DNA of 64,000 nucleotides from an uncultured Parabacteroides sp. (lineage in GTDB: Bacteria; Bacteroidota; Bacteroidia; Bacteroidales; Tannerellaceae), in NCBI RefSeq assembly GCF_902493135.1, contig NZ_CABUOD010000020.1, positions 19,455 to 83,454 on the forward strand. Direction: 5' to 3'. A program made the translations under genes and the position numbers. Positions within the stretch are counted from its first letter, which is position 1. Every line of letters begins with the position of its first letter. Under the pieces are notes generated by a model that did not search any database, was not told the DNA's origin, and was given only the letters and a program-made list of their open reading frames with translations. This document shows, one piece after another, positions 1-8,991 of the stretch.

Positions 1-710
1 ACCGCATCCTGTGCAACATTACAGAAAAGAGCGACTTTACTTAATATATTGGCACTTAACTCATGTTCGGTGCGCAACACCAGGACATCCGGCTGGATAC
101 CCAACTCTTGCAGCTGTTTTACGGAATGCTGTGTCGGTTTGGTTTTGTATTCTTTTGCAGCCGCGATATAAGGCACATAGGTAAGATGTACGCATATACA
201 ATTCTTTCCCAGTTCCCATTTCAGCTGACGTACGCTTTCGATAAACGGAAGAGATTCGATATCGCCTACCGTACCGCCGATCTCAGTAATCACGAAATCA
301 AATTTGTATTTATTTCCCAGCAATTTCACATTGCGCTTGATCTCGTCCGTGATATGAGGCACCACCTGGACAGTCTTTCCCAGGTAATCCCCTTTACGTT
401 CTTTGCTGATAACGCTCTGATAGATGCGTCCTGTAGTGATGTTATTTGCGCGGGTTGTCTGAACATTCAGGAAACGTTCGTAGTGTCCGAGGTCCAAATC
501 CGCTTCATGTCCGTCTACGGTAACATAGCATTCCCCATGTTCATACGGGTTCAACGTACCCGGATCGATATTAATATAGGGGTCAAATTTCTGAATGGTA
601 ACCTTGTAACCTCTTGCCTGAAGTAGTTTACCCAATGATGCGGCAATAATTCCCTTACCTAAAGAAGAGACCACGCCGCCCGTAACGAAGATGTACTTTG
701 TATCTGCCAC
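1..710 (-). CDS. pyrG: CTP synthase, 5' part only (runs off the window)
   Basis: Encodes the first 236 residues of CTP synthase, the cytosolic enzyme that aminates UTP to CTP with glutamine and ATP in pyrimidine synthesis. The synthetase-domain hallmarks are visible: the P-loop GGVVSSLGKG at residues 11-20, then DPYINIDPGTLNPYEHGE and EIGGTVGDIESLPFIE. The whole glutaminase domain lies outside the window. The start is GTG at 710-708; it begins the conserved VADTKYIFVTGG and no in-frame ATG fits better. A good promoter lies at 762-792, giving a leader of about 45 nt. Identity is near certain from residue-level conservation. Confidence 0.97.
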   Translation of the reverse strand, partial: MADTKYIFVTGGVVSSLGKGIIAASLGKLLQARGYKVTIQKFDPYINIDPGTLNPYEHGECYVTVDGHEADLDLGHYERFLNVQTTRANNITTGRIYQSVISKERKGDYLGKTVQVVPHITDEIKRNVKLLGNKYKFDFVITEIGGTVGDIESLPFIESVRQLKWELGKNCICVHLTYVPYIAAAKEYKTKPTQHSVKQLQELGIQPDVLVLRTEHELSANILSKVALFCNVAQDA

Positions 711-761
711 GATAGTAATATTTTAATTATCTTTTAATTGCACACTCGCATTTCAAAATTG

Positions 762-792
762 CAAAGTTACATATTTTCATCCATATGGCAAG
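762..792 (-). promoter_or_regulatory. Promoter of pyrG
   Basis: On the reverse strand a CTTG element (792-789) is followed after 19 nt by TAACTTTG (769-762). This fits the Bacteroides sigma consensus TTTG-N19-TAnnTTTG. It lies about 50 nt upstream of the pyrG GTG start. Inferred from motif and spacing only. Confidence 0.7.
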
Positions 793-863
793 GGGTAAGA
801 ATATATTTGACGGAGCGACCGCATCAAAAGATTGTTTATACGCCTAATGTTTCTTATCGCCTC

Positions 864-932
864 GGCTACAATTCTGTAATCGTCGGTGATTTTATAATCA
901 GTGCCGTCGATTACAGAATAGTAGGGCAACCG
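864..932. repeat. Long imperfect palindrome in the pyrG/DUF308 gap
   Basis: The 348-bp gap 711-1058 has no credible gene. It holds perfect 12-bp arms ATTCTGTAATCG (871-882) and CGATTACAGAAT (908-919). Outside these, CTAC/GTAG and CGG/CCG extend the pairing, and an inner CGG-TGATT/AATCA-CCG pairing fills much of the loop, so nearly the whole 70 nt folds back. There is no T-run, so it is not a standard terminator. It could be a REP-like repeat or a structured RNA. A weak box TATCTTCG at 1012-1019 could serve the next gene. Confidence 0.6.
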
Positions 933-1058
933 AAATAGAATAACAGGGAAAGAAAATAGGTTAAGAGAGGCATTGCGTCCTTTTTTCTTTCTTTTTCAAT
1001 AGAAAATAGCGTATCTTCGTTGTTACATAAGAAATGACATTCTAAATTAGAAGAAAGC

Positions 1059-1577
1059 ATGAAAGGTTTAAATGGTTCAGTCCTACGTTGCATATTCGCA
1101 ATCGTGCTGGGACTTGTATTGGTTCTTTGGCCGGAAGCGGCTGTAACTTATCTGGTGATAACGATCGGGATCTGTTTCATCATACCCGGATTATTCTCGC
1201 TCTTGAATTACTTCACCCGCGAGAAAGTGGAAGGCGAGCCGAGTCCGATGTTTCCGATCGACGGGGCGGGCAGCATCCTGTTCGGGGCATGGCTGGTGAT
1301 CATGCCGCAATTTTTCGTCAGTATATTAATGTATATTTTAGGGGCTTTGCTGGTTCTTGCCGGAGCACAACAATTGATATCACTGGTTTCCGCCCGCAAA
1401 TGGCGCACAGTTCCATACGGATTTTACATCCTGCCGTCCCTCATCCTGATAACAGGGGTCATGATCCTTGCCTACCCGTTCGGAGCGGCAGCCAACACAT
1501 TCGTGATTTTCGGAGTCGCTTGCCTGGTCTACGGCATATCCGAATTGATCAACTGGTATAAGTTCAGTAAAAGATAA
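1059..1577 (+). CDS. DUF308/HdeD-family membrane protein
   Basis: A 172-residue, very hydrophobic inner-membrane protein with about six membrane spans arranged as three helical hairpins (roughly residues 8-55, 68-110 and 118-165). This is the typical layout and length of the HdeD/DUF308 family; E. coli HdeD is tied to acid resistance, but the role in Bacteroidales is unknown. The start at MKGLNGS is the only ATG before the first membrane span. It is a single gene, convergent with the AraC gene and separated from it by 23 bp that hold a shared hairpin. The function of this copy cannot be read from context. Confidence 0.85.
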   Translation: MKGLNGSVLRCIFAIVLGLVLVLWPEAAVTYLVITIGICFIIPGLFSLLNYFTREKVEGEPSPMFPIDGAGSILFGAWLVIMPQFFVSILMYILGALLVLAGAQQLISLVSARKWRTVPYGFYILPSLILITGVMILAYPFGAAANTFVIFGVACLVYGISELINWYKFSKR

Positions 1578-1585
1578 GAGAAACC

Positions 1586-1619
1586 GGAGTACCGCCCGTT
1601 TCAGGACTTACGGTACTCC
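1586..1619. terminator. Bidirectional hairpin between convergent genes
   Basis: Perfect 9-bp arms GGAGTACCG (1586-1594) and CGGTACTCC (1611-1619) lie between the DUF308 gene and the AraC gene. The right arm lies inside the 3' end of the AraC coding region. No long T-run is seen on either side, so termination strength is uncertain. Confidence 0.5.
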
Positions 1620-2509
1620 ATCGGGGAAATCCCCATGTGTTTCTTAAAAAATTTCCCGAAAGTCGACTGGTCGGAAAAGTGAAGTATATCCGCCACCTGC
1701 TGAACAGTTGCCTGCGGGGCTTTCAAGAGGATTTTCGCCTCGACGATCAAAGCATCGTCTATCCACTTATTTGCGGACTTGCCCGTCAGTTCCTTCAAGA
1801 TCAACGACAGATATTGCGGCGTGATAAATAACTTTTCGGCATAAAAAGTAACCACATGCTGCTCCTTGCAATGTTCAAACAACAATTGCAGGAACTGTTC
1901 GAACAGTTCTTCCTTACGGGAAAGGGTCGGCCGGATCAAACGGTCTTTCTTGCCCAACAATATATTTCCCAGTTCCAACAGAAAGCCTATAAAGGCATTC
2001 TGCACCAGTTCCTTCTGATAAAAATGAGTGCGCTCCCTCATTTTCTCCCGTATGACCTGCATACAACCGGCCAGTTTTACCGCTTCTTCCGGTTCCAGTT
2101 CCGTACAAGGATTCTTGCGGACCTCCATATAGTTCGCAATCGCCTGAGTCCTGTTACCTCCACCCGGATTACAATCGTTCAGAAACTCCTTGGCCGCAAT
2201 CAGCAAGCGGCCTTTAAAATCTTTACTGATCTTGTCAAGCTGGAGCGCATGCGTAGGCATGATCGTTATAAAACTATTCGGCTTGACAGTGTAAGAAACA
2301 TAATCCAGATGAATTTCAAGCGTTCCTTCGAAAGTCAACACCATTAAAAGCGCATTCAACCGCATCGGAGCAAAACGTTCGGGCGAGTCGGGATCTCCGA
2401 TATCCATACTACCGTCCAGATCTGCAATCGAAAAAATATCCTGAAAACTATCACGGAAAATAATGCTTTTATTCAGCTCCGCCAATTCTATTAAAGGAAG
2501 TTTTTCCAT
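1601..2509 (-). CDS. AraC-family transcriptional regulator
   Basis: A 302-residue regulator. Residues 1 to about 190 form a cupin-like sensor domain (LEIHLDYVSYTVKPNSFITI is typical of the beta-barrel). The C-terminal 100 residues carry the two AraC helix-turn-helix motifs: YAEKLFITPQYLSLILKELTG, then VADILHFSDQSTFGKFFKKH ending in ISPMEYRKS. Such proteins bind DNA next to or near their targets. It is divergent from the TetR/efflux unit with 220 bp between starts, so it could regulate that unit, itself, or something distant. A clear promoter box sits at 2538-2545. Confidence 0.92.
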   Translation of the reverse strand: MEKLPLIELAELNKSIIFRDSFQDIFSIADLDGSMDIGDPDSPERFAPMRLNALLMVLTFEGTLEIHLDYVSYTVKPNSFITIMPTHALQLDKISKDFKGRLLIAAKEFLNDCNPGGGNRTQAIANYMEVRKNPCTELEPEEAVKLAGCMQVIREKMRERTHFYQKELVQNAFIGFLLELGNILLGKKDRLIRPTLSRKEELFEQFLQLLFEHCKEQHVVTFYAEKLFITPQYLSLILKELTGKSANKWIDDALIVEAKILLKAPQATVQQVADILHFSDQSTFGKFFKKHMGISPMEYRKS

Positions 2510-2537
2510 CTTTACCTATTTACTAATCGTGTACTTG

Positions 2538-2545
2538 CAAAGGTA
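2538..2545 (-). promoter_or_regulatory. Promoter -7 box of the AraC gene
   Basis: TACCTTTG on the reverse strand is an exact match to TAnnTTTG, about 30 nt upstream of the AraC start at 2509. No clear TTTG -33 element is visible at the expected distance. Confidence 0.6.
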
Positions 2546-2606
2546 AACATTTTTTCAATAAACAGAAAGATGTTTCATTTTTTACCAATGAATAACGGTT
2601 TTTTAG

Positions 2607-2630
2607 GAATAAGAGAACCTTCACTTATTC
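2607..2630. promoter_or_regulatory. Candidate operator (inverted repeat) in the araC/tetR gap
   Basis: GAATAAG (2607-2613) and CTTATTC (2624-2630) form perfect 7-bp arms with a 10-bp centre. The repeat lies between the two divergent promoters and just upstream of the probable tetR promoter. That is where a TetR- or AraC-type dimer could bind. The assignment is inference from position and symmetry only. Confidence 0.35.
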
Positions 2631-2662
2631 GTTTTCGACTAATTCCGTAACAGAATAAACCT

Positions 2663-2692
2663 TTTTAGTTTTCCAAATTAGACAGACCTTTG
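2663..2692 (+). promoter_or_regulatory. Probable promoter of the tetR-efflux-steroid unit
   Basis: TTTTAG around 2663-2668 and GACCTTTG at 2685-2692 resemble the Bacteroides -33/-7 pair with about 18-19 nt spacing. The -7 box deviates in its first base (GA for TA). It lies 38 nt before the tetR ATG and is the only plausible promoter seen for the nine-gene unit. Confidence 0.5.
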
Positions 2693-2729
2693 CAACGTCA
2701 GATGGTATAAAAAGTAATCATTAAAATCG

Positions 2730-3341
2730 ATGATCATAAAAGAACAAACAATGTTAACGGCATTCGACTTATTTTCTGAACACGGGATTAAGAACGTCAG
2801 TATGGATGATATCGCTCATAACGCGAGTATATCCAAACGGACCCTTTACGAGCTTTTTGAGGATAAGGAAACGCTGCTGACAGAATGTATCAACCTGAGT
2901 TACAACCAAATGAAGCTATCCATGAAGCGACTTGAATCCGAGCCGATAACAGCACTCGAAGTCGCGTTGCTTTTCTATGAAGAGCTCATGAAAAGGCCTC
3001 GTTGGTTTAACCCGAAATTCTATGATGATCTGAAACGCTATCCGAAAGCATTACAGAAAATGGAAGAAGAGAAATCCCGTTTTCTGAAAAAATGCATAAA
3101 ACTACTGTCCCGAGGAGCAAAAGAAGGTGTTTTTCAACCGAATATCAACTTCGAGATTGTAGCTTTGCTGGCCAAAGAGCAGGCGAAGATGGTCCGTCCG
3201 CCCAAAGCCCTCTCCAAGCATTCCGTGGCTGAAGTGTTCAATACGATTCTTTACACTTTCCTTCGAGGAATCTCTACAGAAAAAGGTATTGCCATTTTAG
3301 ACCGGTATTTATTGAAATATATACAGAAGCAATTAGATTGA
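2730..3341 (+). CDS. TetR/AcrR-family transcriptional regulator
   Basis: A 203-residue protein. The N-terminal helix-turn-helix is plain (residues 8-50: TAFDLFSEHGIKNVSMDDIA, then SISKRTLYELFEDKETLL); the C-terminal ligand domain is poorly conserved, as usual. TetR proteins next to RND pumps normally repress the pump until a pump substrate binds. It is the first gene of a same-strand run (40 bp to the TolC gene) that ends with steroid-converting enzymes, so a bile acid or steroid ligand is a reasonable inference. The start chosen gives MIIKEQTM; a second ATG (MLTAF) lies seven codons in. Confidence 0.9.
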   Translation: MIIKEQTMLTAFDLFSEHGIKNVSMDDIAHNASISKRTLYELFEDKETLLTECINLSYNQMKLSMKRLESEPITALEVALLFYEELMKRPRWFNPKFYDDLKRYPKALQKMEEEKSRFLKKCIKLLSRGAKEGVFQPNINFEIVALLAKEQAKMVRPPKALSKHSVAEVFNTILYTFLRGISTEKGIAILDRYLLKYIQKQLD

Positions 3342-3381
3342 ACGAACGATTTTATTAAAAAATCAAATTTACTTATTTTAA

Positions 3382-4764
3382 ATGAGACAAATCTTAATTA
3401 CAAAAAAGATGATGTGGGTAGTGATGATGTTACTGCCCTCCCTGGCCTTCTCCTCCGCTAAAGCCCAGGACACGCTGATCCTCGACATCGGGAAAGCCCT
3501 GGAGATTGCGCTGAGCGAAAACCCCACTGTAAAAGTGGCCAATAAGGAAATCCAGAAGAAAAAATATGCACAGAAAGGTTCCTATGCCGCTCTATTTCCC
3601 CAAGTAAGTTTTGCAGCCGACTACAACCGGACCTTGAAAAAACAGGTGATGTATATGGACGGTTTCGACATGGGGAGCTCCGAAATACCCGGTATGGAAG
3701 ACATGCCGAGTATGGATGAAGGGATCGAAGTGGGGCGTGATAATAACTGGAGCCTCGGCTTCAACGCCTCGATGCCGATTGTCAATGCCGCTCTTTGGAA
3801 AAGCCTGAGTATCTCGGCTGTAGATGTGGAATTGGCTATCGAGCAGGCGCGTTCCTCTAAAATCGCGATGGTCAACCAAGTGAAGAAAGGGTATTACGGC
3901 GTGCTTCTTGCCAACGATTCATATCGCGTATTCAAGGAAAGCTATGACAACGCAATGGAAAATTACTTGGATATCAAGCGAAAGTTCGAACAGGGAACCG
4001 TTGCCGAATACGACCTGATACGCGCCGATGTTACCGTCAAGAACAGCGAACCCAATATGTTGCAAGCCGAAAACGCATTGGTCCTTGCCAAATGGCAACT
4101 GAAAGCATTGTTGGGCATGGATCTGGACCTAAATATCGAATGTAAAGGACAATTGACCGATTTTGAAAAGGATCTTTTCGGCGATTTCCTTTCGACAGAC
4201 ACGACGCTGGCCGACAATACAGACCTGAAACAGATGGATTTACAGGCAAAGCAGTTGGAAAAGACTCTGACCATGCAAAAATTCGATTATTTGCCGACAC
4301 TGTCGCTTACCGGTTTGTATCAATGGACAGCCATGAACAACAACTTCAAGTTCAAGGACTATATGTGGAATCCCTACTCGATGGTCGGCGTCTCGCTTTC
4401 CATCCCCATCTTCTCCGGCGGCAGTAAGTTCTATAAGATCAAACAGACAAGAAATTCGATCGAACAGTTGAGCCTGCAAAGAGAGGATACGCAACGGAAC
4501 CTACAACTGGCGATCAAGCAATATATAGATAACATGAATACCTGCGTCAAACGGTTCGACGCTTCACAGAAAGGAGTGGAACAAGCCGAACGGGGGTATA
4601 TGATCTCACAGAAACGCTATGATACAGGTGCCGGGACTCTGCTCGAAATGAACGATTCGGAATTGGCGCTGACACAAGCCAAACTGAATTTCAACCAAGC
4701 GATTTACGATTATATGGTAGCGAAGGCCGACCTGGAAAAGGTGTTAGGCCAGCAAGAGTTTTAA
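3382..4764 (+). CDS. TolC-family outer membrane efflux protein
   Basis: A 460-residue outer membrane channel. The signal peptide ends near FSSAKA-Q (about residue 28). Two repeated outer-membrane-efflux halves follow, with coiled-coil stretches (for example 200-300 and 390-450) and the usual C-terminal YMVAKADLEKVLG. It would form the exit duct of the tripartite pump with the next two genes, 37 and 12 bp apart. An internal Met/Asp-rich stretch (residues 90-115, MDGFDMGSSEIPGMEDMPSM) is an extra loop, not obviously part of the family core. Confidence 0.92.
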   Translation: MRQILITKKMMWVVMMLLPSLAFSSAKAQDTLILDIGKALEIALSENPTVKVANKEIQKKKYAQKGSYAALFPQVSFAADYNRTLKKQVMYMDGFDMGSSEIPGMEDMPSMDEGIEVGRDNNWSLGFNASMPIVNAALWKSLSISAVDVELAIEQARSSKIAMVNQVKKGYYGVLLANDSYRVFKESYDNAMENYLDIKRKFEQGTVAEYDLIRADVTVKNSEPNMLQAENALVLAKWQLKALLGMDLDLNIECKGQLTDFEKDLFGDFLSTDTTLADNTDLKQMDLQAKQLEKTLTMQKFDYLPTLSLTGLYQWTAMNNNFKFKDYMWNPYSMVGVSLSIPIFSGGSKFYKIKQTRNSIEQLSLQREDTQRNLQLAIKQYIDNMNTCVKRFDASQKGVEQAERGYMISQKRYDTGAGTLLEMNDSELALTQAKLNFNQAIYDYMVAKADLEKVLGQQEF

Positions 4765-4801
4765 AGAACAGAAAATAGACATAGAATAAAAATATCACAA
4801 A

Positions 4802-5827
4802 ATGGAAACAAATAGAAAACAACACTTCATATCACTCCTCATTTTACCTTTATTGCTGTCCTGTTCGTCAGAAAAGAAAGATCCGGCACAAACGGAGACC
4901 GCCAGCAATAAAGCCATTGTGAGAGTAGAAACCGTTTCAGCACAAGACGTAGAGCAGATCAGTGAATTTACAGCGACGGTCGAAGCTAACATTTCCAACA
5001 ACATCGCCCCGCAAACCCCGGTGCGCATAGAGAAGTTGTTCGCGGAAGTCGGCGATCACGTAAAAGCGGGCCAACTCCTGGTCAAGATGGATGAGACAAA
5101 CCTCAAACAGACCAAAATACAATTGGACAACCAGGAACTGGAGTTCAAACGCATCGATGAACTGTACAAAGTAGGCGGCGCCTCCAAATCAGCCTGGGAT
5201 GCACAGAAAACGCAGTTGGACGTAAGCCGTGCGGCCTACAAGAACTTACAGGAAAACACACAGTTGCTGAGTCCGATCACCGGCATCGTAACCGCCCGCA
5301 ATTATGATAGCGGAGATATGTATAGCGGAGGCTCGCCGATCTTCACCGTAGAGCAGGTCCGTCCGGTCAAACTGCTGGTAAACGTATCCGAAAGCCTCTT
5401 CACGAAAGTGAAAAAGGGAAAAGATGTCGACATCCGGTTGGATGTGTACGGAGACGAAGTATTCAAAGGGAAAGTCAGCTTGGTTTACCCGACCATCGAC
5501 CCGAATACACGCACATTCCCCGTCGAGATCAAAATCGACAATAGCGACGAACGCGTCCGCCCCGGAATGTTTGCCCGCGTGACGATCGGTTTCGGCACGC
5601 AAAACCATGTGGTGGCTCCGGACCTCGCGATCGTAAAACAGTCCGGTGCAGGCGATCGATATATATATGTATATAAAGACGGTAAAGTTTCCTACGAAAA
5701 AGTAGAACTGGGACGTCGTATGGGAAACAAATATGAAGTCATTTCGGGTGTGAACAATGGCGACCAGGTCGTAGTATCCGGTCAAAGCCGCCTGAACAAC
5801 GGAATGGAAGTAGAAATCGAAAAGTAA
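4802..5827 (+). CDS. RND efflux periplasmic adaptor lipoprotein (MFP)
   Basis: A 341-residue HlyD/AcrA-type adaptor. The N-terminus has a lipobox LLLSC with Cys21, so it is anchored as a lipoprotein. It then shows the barrel-sandwich (VEANISNNIAPQTPVRIEKL), a short alpha-hairpin (about 95-150), the second lipoyl half (LLSPITGIVTARNYDSGDMY) and the beta-barrel and membrane-proximal domains. It links the inner-membrane pump (next gene, 12 bp away) to the TolC channel. Length is normal for short Bacteroidetes adaptors. Confidence 0.92.
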   Translation: METNRKQHFISLLILPLLLSCSSEKKDPAQTETASNKAIVRVETVSAQDVEQISEFTATVEANISNNIAPQTPVRIEKLFAEVGDHVKAGQLLVKMDETNLKQTKIQLDNQELEFKRIDELYKVGGASKSAWDAQKTQLDVSRAAYKNLQENTQLLSPITGIVTARNYDSGDMYSGGSPIFTVEQVRPVKLLVNVSESLFTKVKKGKDVDIRLDVYGDEVFKGKVSLVYPTIDPNTRTFPVEIKIDNSDERVRPGMFARVTIGFGTQNHVVAPDLAIVKQSGAGDRYIYVYKDGKVSYEKVELGRRMGNKYEVISGVNNGDQVVVSGQSRLNNGMEVEIEK

Positions 5828-5839
5828 GAGACAAACACT

Positions 5840-8800
5840 ATGAGTTTATATGCAACAGCAGTAAAAAAGCCGGTTACGACAGCCCTTGTCTTTGTGGCGA
5901 TCGTGATCTTCGGTCTTTTTTCATTAACAAGATTATCTGTGGACTTGCTGCCGGAGATCGAGACAAACACGATCATGGTTATGACCTCCTATGCCGGCGC
6001 CAGCGCTGCGGATATCGAAATGAACGTCTCCAAACCATTGGAGAACGTGCTGAACAGTGTCAGCGACCTAAAGCACATCACGTCACAATCGCGTGAAAAC
6101 ATCTCGATCATCACACTCGAATTCGACTATGGCACGGATATCGACGTGGCGACCAATGACGTGCGCGACAAACTGGACGTTGCCGAGCCGATGCTGCCGG
6201 ATGATGTGGACAATCCCATTATCTTCAAATTCGGAACGAACGATATTCCGATCATCATCCTGTCGGTTACGGCGGAAGAGAGCACGAACGCCTTGTACAA
6301 GATTTTGGACGATAAGGTATCGAACCCGCTTGCACGTATCAGCGGTGTGGGAGCGGTTTCTATTTCCGGCACGCCGACACGCGAAATACAGGTCTATTGC
6401 GATCCGTACAAACTGGAAGCATACGGCGTTTCGATCGAAGGAATATCCGCTATCATCGCACAGGAGAACCGGAACACTCCGGGCGGCAGCGTGGATATCG
6501 GTTCCAATGCCTATGCGCTCCGCGTACAAGGTGAATTTACGGATGCGCACCAGATGGACAATCTTGTGATCGGTCATAAGGACAATAAGACTATCTACCT
6601 GCGTGATGTCGCCCGTATCGAAGACAGCATCGAGGAACGCGCCCAGGAGACTTACAATAACGGCAAGAAAGGCGGGATGATCGTTATCCAGAAGCAATCG
6701 GGAGCCAACTCGGTGAATATCGCCAAGAAAGTTCACCAGAAACTGCCGGAAATCCAGGAAAGCCTTCCTTCGGATGTCAAGTTAGGAGTAATCCTGGATA
6801 CCTCCACCAATATTCTGAATACGATCGACAGCCTGAAAGAGACCATCTTCATCACCTTCATTATCGTTATGCTGGTAGTGTTCGTGTTCCTCGGACGATG
6901 GAGAGCGACGTTTATCATTATCCTGACCATTCCGATCTCGTTGATAGCCTCGTTCGCTTACTTGCTTGCATCCGGTAACACACTGAATATTATCTCGCTG
7001 AGTTCACTCTCCATTGCTATCGGTATGGTTGTGGATGATGCGATCGTGGTGTTGGAAAACATTACGACCCATATCGAAAGAGGCAGTGCGCCGAAACAGG
7101 CAGCCGTGCATGCGACAAACGAAGTGGCTATTTCCGTAATCGCCTCGACCCTGACCATGCTGGCCGTGTTCCTGCCTCTGACAATGGTAACGGGTATGGC
7201 AGGCATTCTGTTCAAACAGTTGGGGTGGATCGTCAGTATCATCATGATCGTTTCGACGGTCGGGGCTTTGACACTGACTCCGATGTTGAGTTCGCAACTA
7301 CTCAAGCAGAATCCTAAAAAAGGCCGCTTGTACACCTTGTTCTTCACACCGATCGAAAAGGCATTGGATGCGCTGGACCGTGGCTATTCCCGTTTCCTCT
7401 ACTGGGCGGTACGTCACCGGAAAACGGTCATATTCGGAGCTACTCTGATCTTTGCGGGAAGTATGTTATTGGTTCCGACCATCAAGACAGAATTCTTCCC
7501 GACCCAGGATAATGCGCAGATCAGCGTCCACATCGAATTGCCGGTCGGAACCCGCCAGGATATCACCCGTAAACTGGCATTGGAAATCGACGAACTTTTC
7601 CGGCAGAAATATCCGGAAATAAAGACCAGCAACTTCACCGAAGGACAGGCCGACTCTGATAATACTTGGGCTCAATTGAGTAATAACGGGACACATATTA
7701 TCGACTATTACATCAATATGCTGAGCGTCGGCGATCGTGAACGCGGCATGGTTGAAATCTGCGAAGAGATGCGTAAGGACCTGGCTAAATATCCGGAGAT
7801 CAAGACCTTCAAGGTTATCGAAGGCGGGCAGGAAGAAGGCATGGGCGGACAGAATGCGGTCGACATCGAGATCTATGGCTTCGACTTCGGCCGGACCGAT
7901 GCCGTAGCCGCCGAACTGGCCGAAAGGATGCGTAAGGTGAAAGGTTGTTCACAGGTCAACATCAGCCGCGAGGACTACATACCCGAATACCAGGTTGATT
8001 TCGACCGGGAAAAGCTGGCGATCAACGGATTGAATATCACAACGGCTGCTATGGCTTTGCGCAACCGCATCAACGGCTCTACCGCTTCCAAATATCGTGA
8101 AGACGGTGACGAGTATGATATAAAAGTACGCTACGCTCCCGAATTCCGCCAGTCGGTTGAAGATATCGAAAATATCCTGGTCTATAACAGTGCCGGTCAA
8201 GGCATCCGTATCCGCGACCTGGGTAAAGTAGTAGAACGGATGACACCTCCGACCATTGAACGTAAAGACCGCGAACGTGTCATTACCGTATCGGCGGTAG
8301 TCGGAAAAGGAGCCGCCATGAGCGATATCGTAACAGCCGCCCGGAACCAGCTGAAGGAAATGGATATACCTTCGGATGTCAGCTGGCAGTTAGGAGGAAC
8401 GTACGAAGACCAGATGGACACCTTCTTCGACCTGACAATCCTGATGATCCTGATCATCATTTTGGTATTTATCGTAATGGCCGCTCAGTTCGAATCGCTG
8501 ACAGACCCGTTCGTAATCATGTTCTCCATCCCCTTCGCCTTCACCGGTATAATCCTGGGGCTGGCAGTGACGCAGACTCCATTGGGCGTCATGGCGCTGA
8601 TCGGTCTGATTATGTTGATGGGTATCGTTGTCAAAAACGGTATCGTGCTGATCGACTACACGATCCTCTGCCGGGAAAGAGGAATGGGAATCCTGACCGC
8701 AGTAGTGACTGCCGGAAAATCCCGTCTCCGCCCGGTATTGATGACCACCCTGACCACCGTATTGGGTATGATCCCGATGGCAGTCGGAACAGGCGAAGGC

Positions 8801-8968
8801 TCTGAAATGTGGCGTTCGATGGGTATGACGGTAGCATGGGGACTTTCGGTATCAACGTTGATCACCCTGGTAATCGTACCGGTCGTTTACAGTGTGTTTG
8901 CCGGAAACGGAGTCCGGCGCAGACGCCGTAAGATGGCAAGAAATAGCATATCTTCTAAAAAAGAATAA
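5840..8968 (+). CDS. RND multidrug-type efflux pump (HAE-1, AcrB-like)
   Basis: A 1042-residue inner-membrane pump of the resistance-nodulation-division superfamily with 12 membrane spans and two large periplasmic loops. The proton relay is intact: D399-D400 in SIAIGMVVDDAIVVLEN (AcrB D407/D408) and K932 in MGIVVKNGIVLIDY (AcrB K940). The DD pair marks it as the HAE drug/bile-salt type, unlike the metal pump at 18.7-21.9 kb in this window. It is the energised part of a complete three-gene system. Substrate is not shown by sequence; the downstream steroid enzymes suggest bile acids or steroids. Confidence 0.95.
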   Translation: MSLYATAVKKPVTTALVFVAIVIFGLFSLTRLSVDLLPEIETNTIMVMTSYAGASAADIEMNVSKPLENVLNSVSDLKHITSQSRENISIITLEFDYGTDIDVATNDVRDKLDVAEPMLPDDVDNPIIFKFGTNDIPIIILSVTAEESTNALYKILDDKVSNPLARISGVGAVSISGTPTREIQVYCDPYKLEAYGVSIEGISAIIAQENRNTPGGSVDIGSNAYALRVQGEFTDAHQMDNLVIGHKDNKTIYLRDVARIEDSIEERAQETYNNGKKGGMIVIQKQSGANSVNIAKKVHQKLPEIQESLPSDVKLGVILDTSTNILNTIDSLKETIFITFIIVMLVVFVFLGRWRATFIIILTIPISLIASFAYLLASGNTLNIISLSSLSIAIGMVVDDAIVVLENITTHIERGSAPKQAAVHATNEVAISVIASTLTMLAVFLPLTMVTGMAGILFKQLGWIVSIIMIVSTVGALTLTPMLSSQLLKQNPKKGRLYTLFFTPIEKALDALDRGYSRFLYWAVRHRKTVIFGATLIFAGSMLLVPTIKTEFFPTQDNAQISVHIELPVGTRQDITRKLALEIDELFRQKYPEIKTSNFTEGQADSDNTWAQLSNNGTHIIDYYINMLSVGDRERGMVEICEEMRKDLAKYPEIKTFKVIEGGQEEGMGGQNAVDIEIYGFDFGRTDAVAAELAERMRKVKGCSQVNISREDYIPEYQVDFDREKLAINGLNITTAAMALRNRINGSTASKYREDGDEYDIKVRYAPEFRQSVEDIENILVYNSAGQGIRIRDLGKVVERMTPPTIERKDRERVITVSAVVGKGAAMSDIVTAARNQLKEMDIPSDVSWQLGGTYEDQMDTFFDLTILMILIIILVFIVMAAQFESLTDPFVIMFSIPFAFTGIILGLAVTQTPLGVMALIGLIMLMGIVVKNGIVLIDYTILCRERGMGILTAVVTAGKSRLRPVLMTTLTTVLGMIPMAVGTGEGSEMWRSMGMTVAWGLSVSTLITLVIVPVVYSVFAGNGVRRRRRKMARNSISSKKE

Positions 8969-8991
8969 ATAATAATTAGGAATAAGTTAAT

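Noticed and set aside
738..938. 66-residue open frame between pyrG and the DUF308 gene
   Set aside because: It runs through the pyrG promoter and the long palindrome, has no recognisable domain and no start context.
3592..4494. Several reverse-strand open frames inside the TolC gene
   Set aside because: Shadows of a well-conserved coding gene; low-complexity translations without domains.
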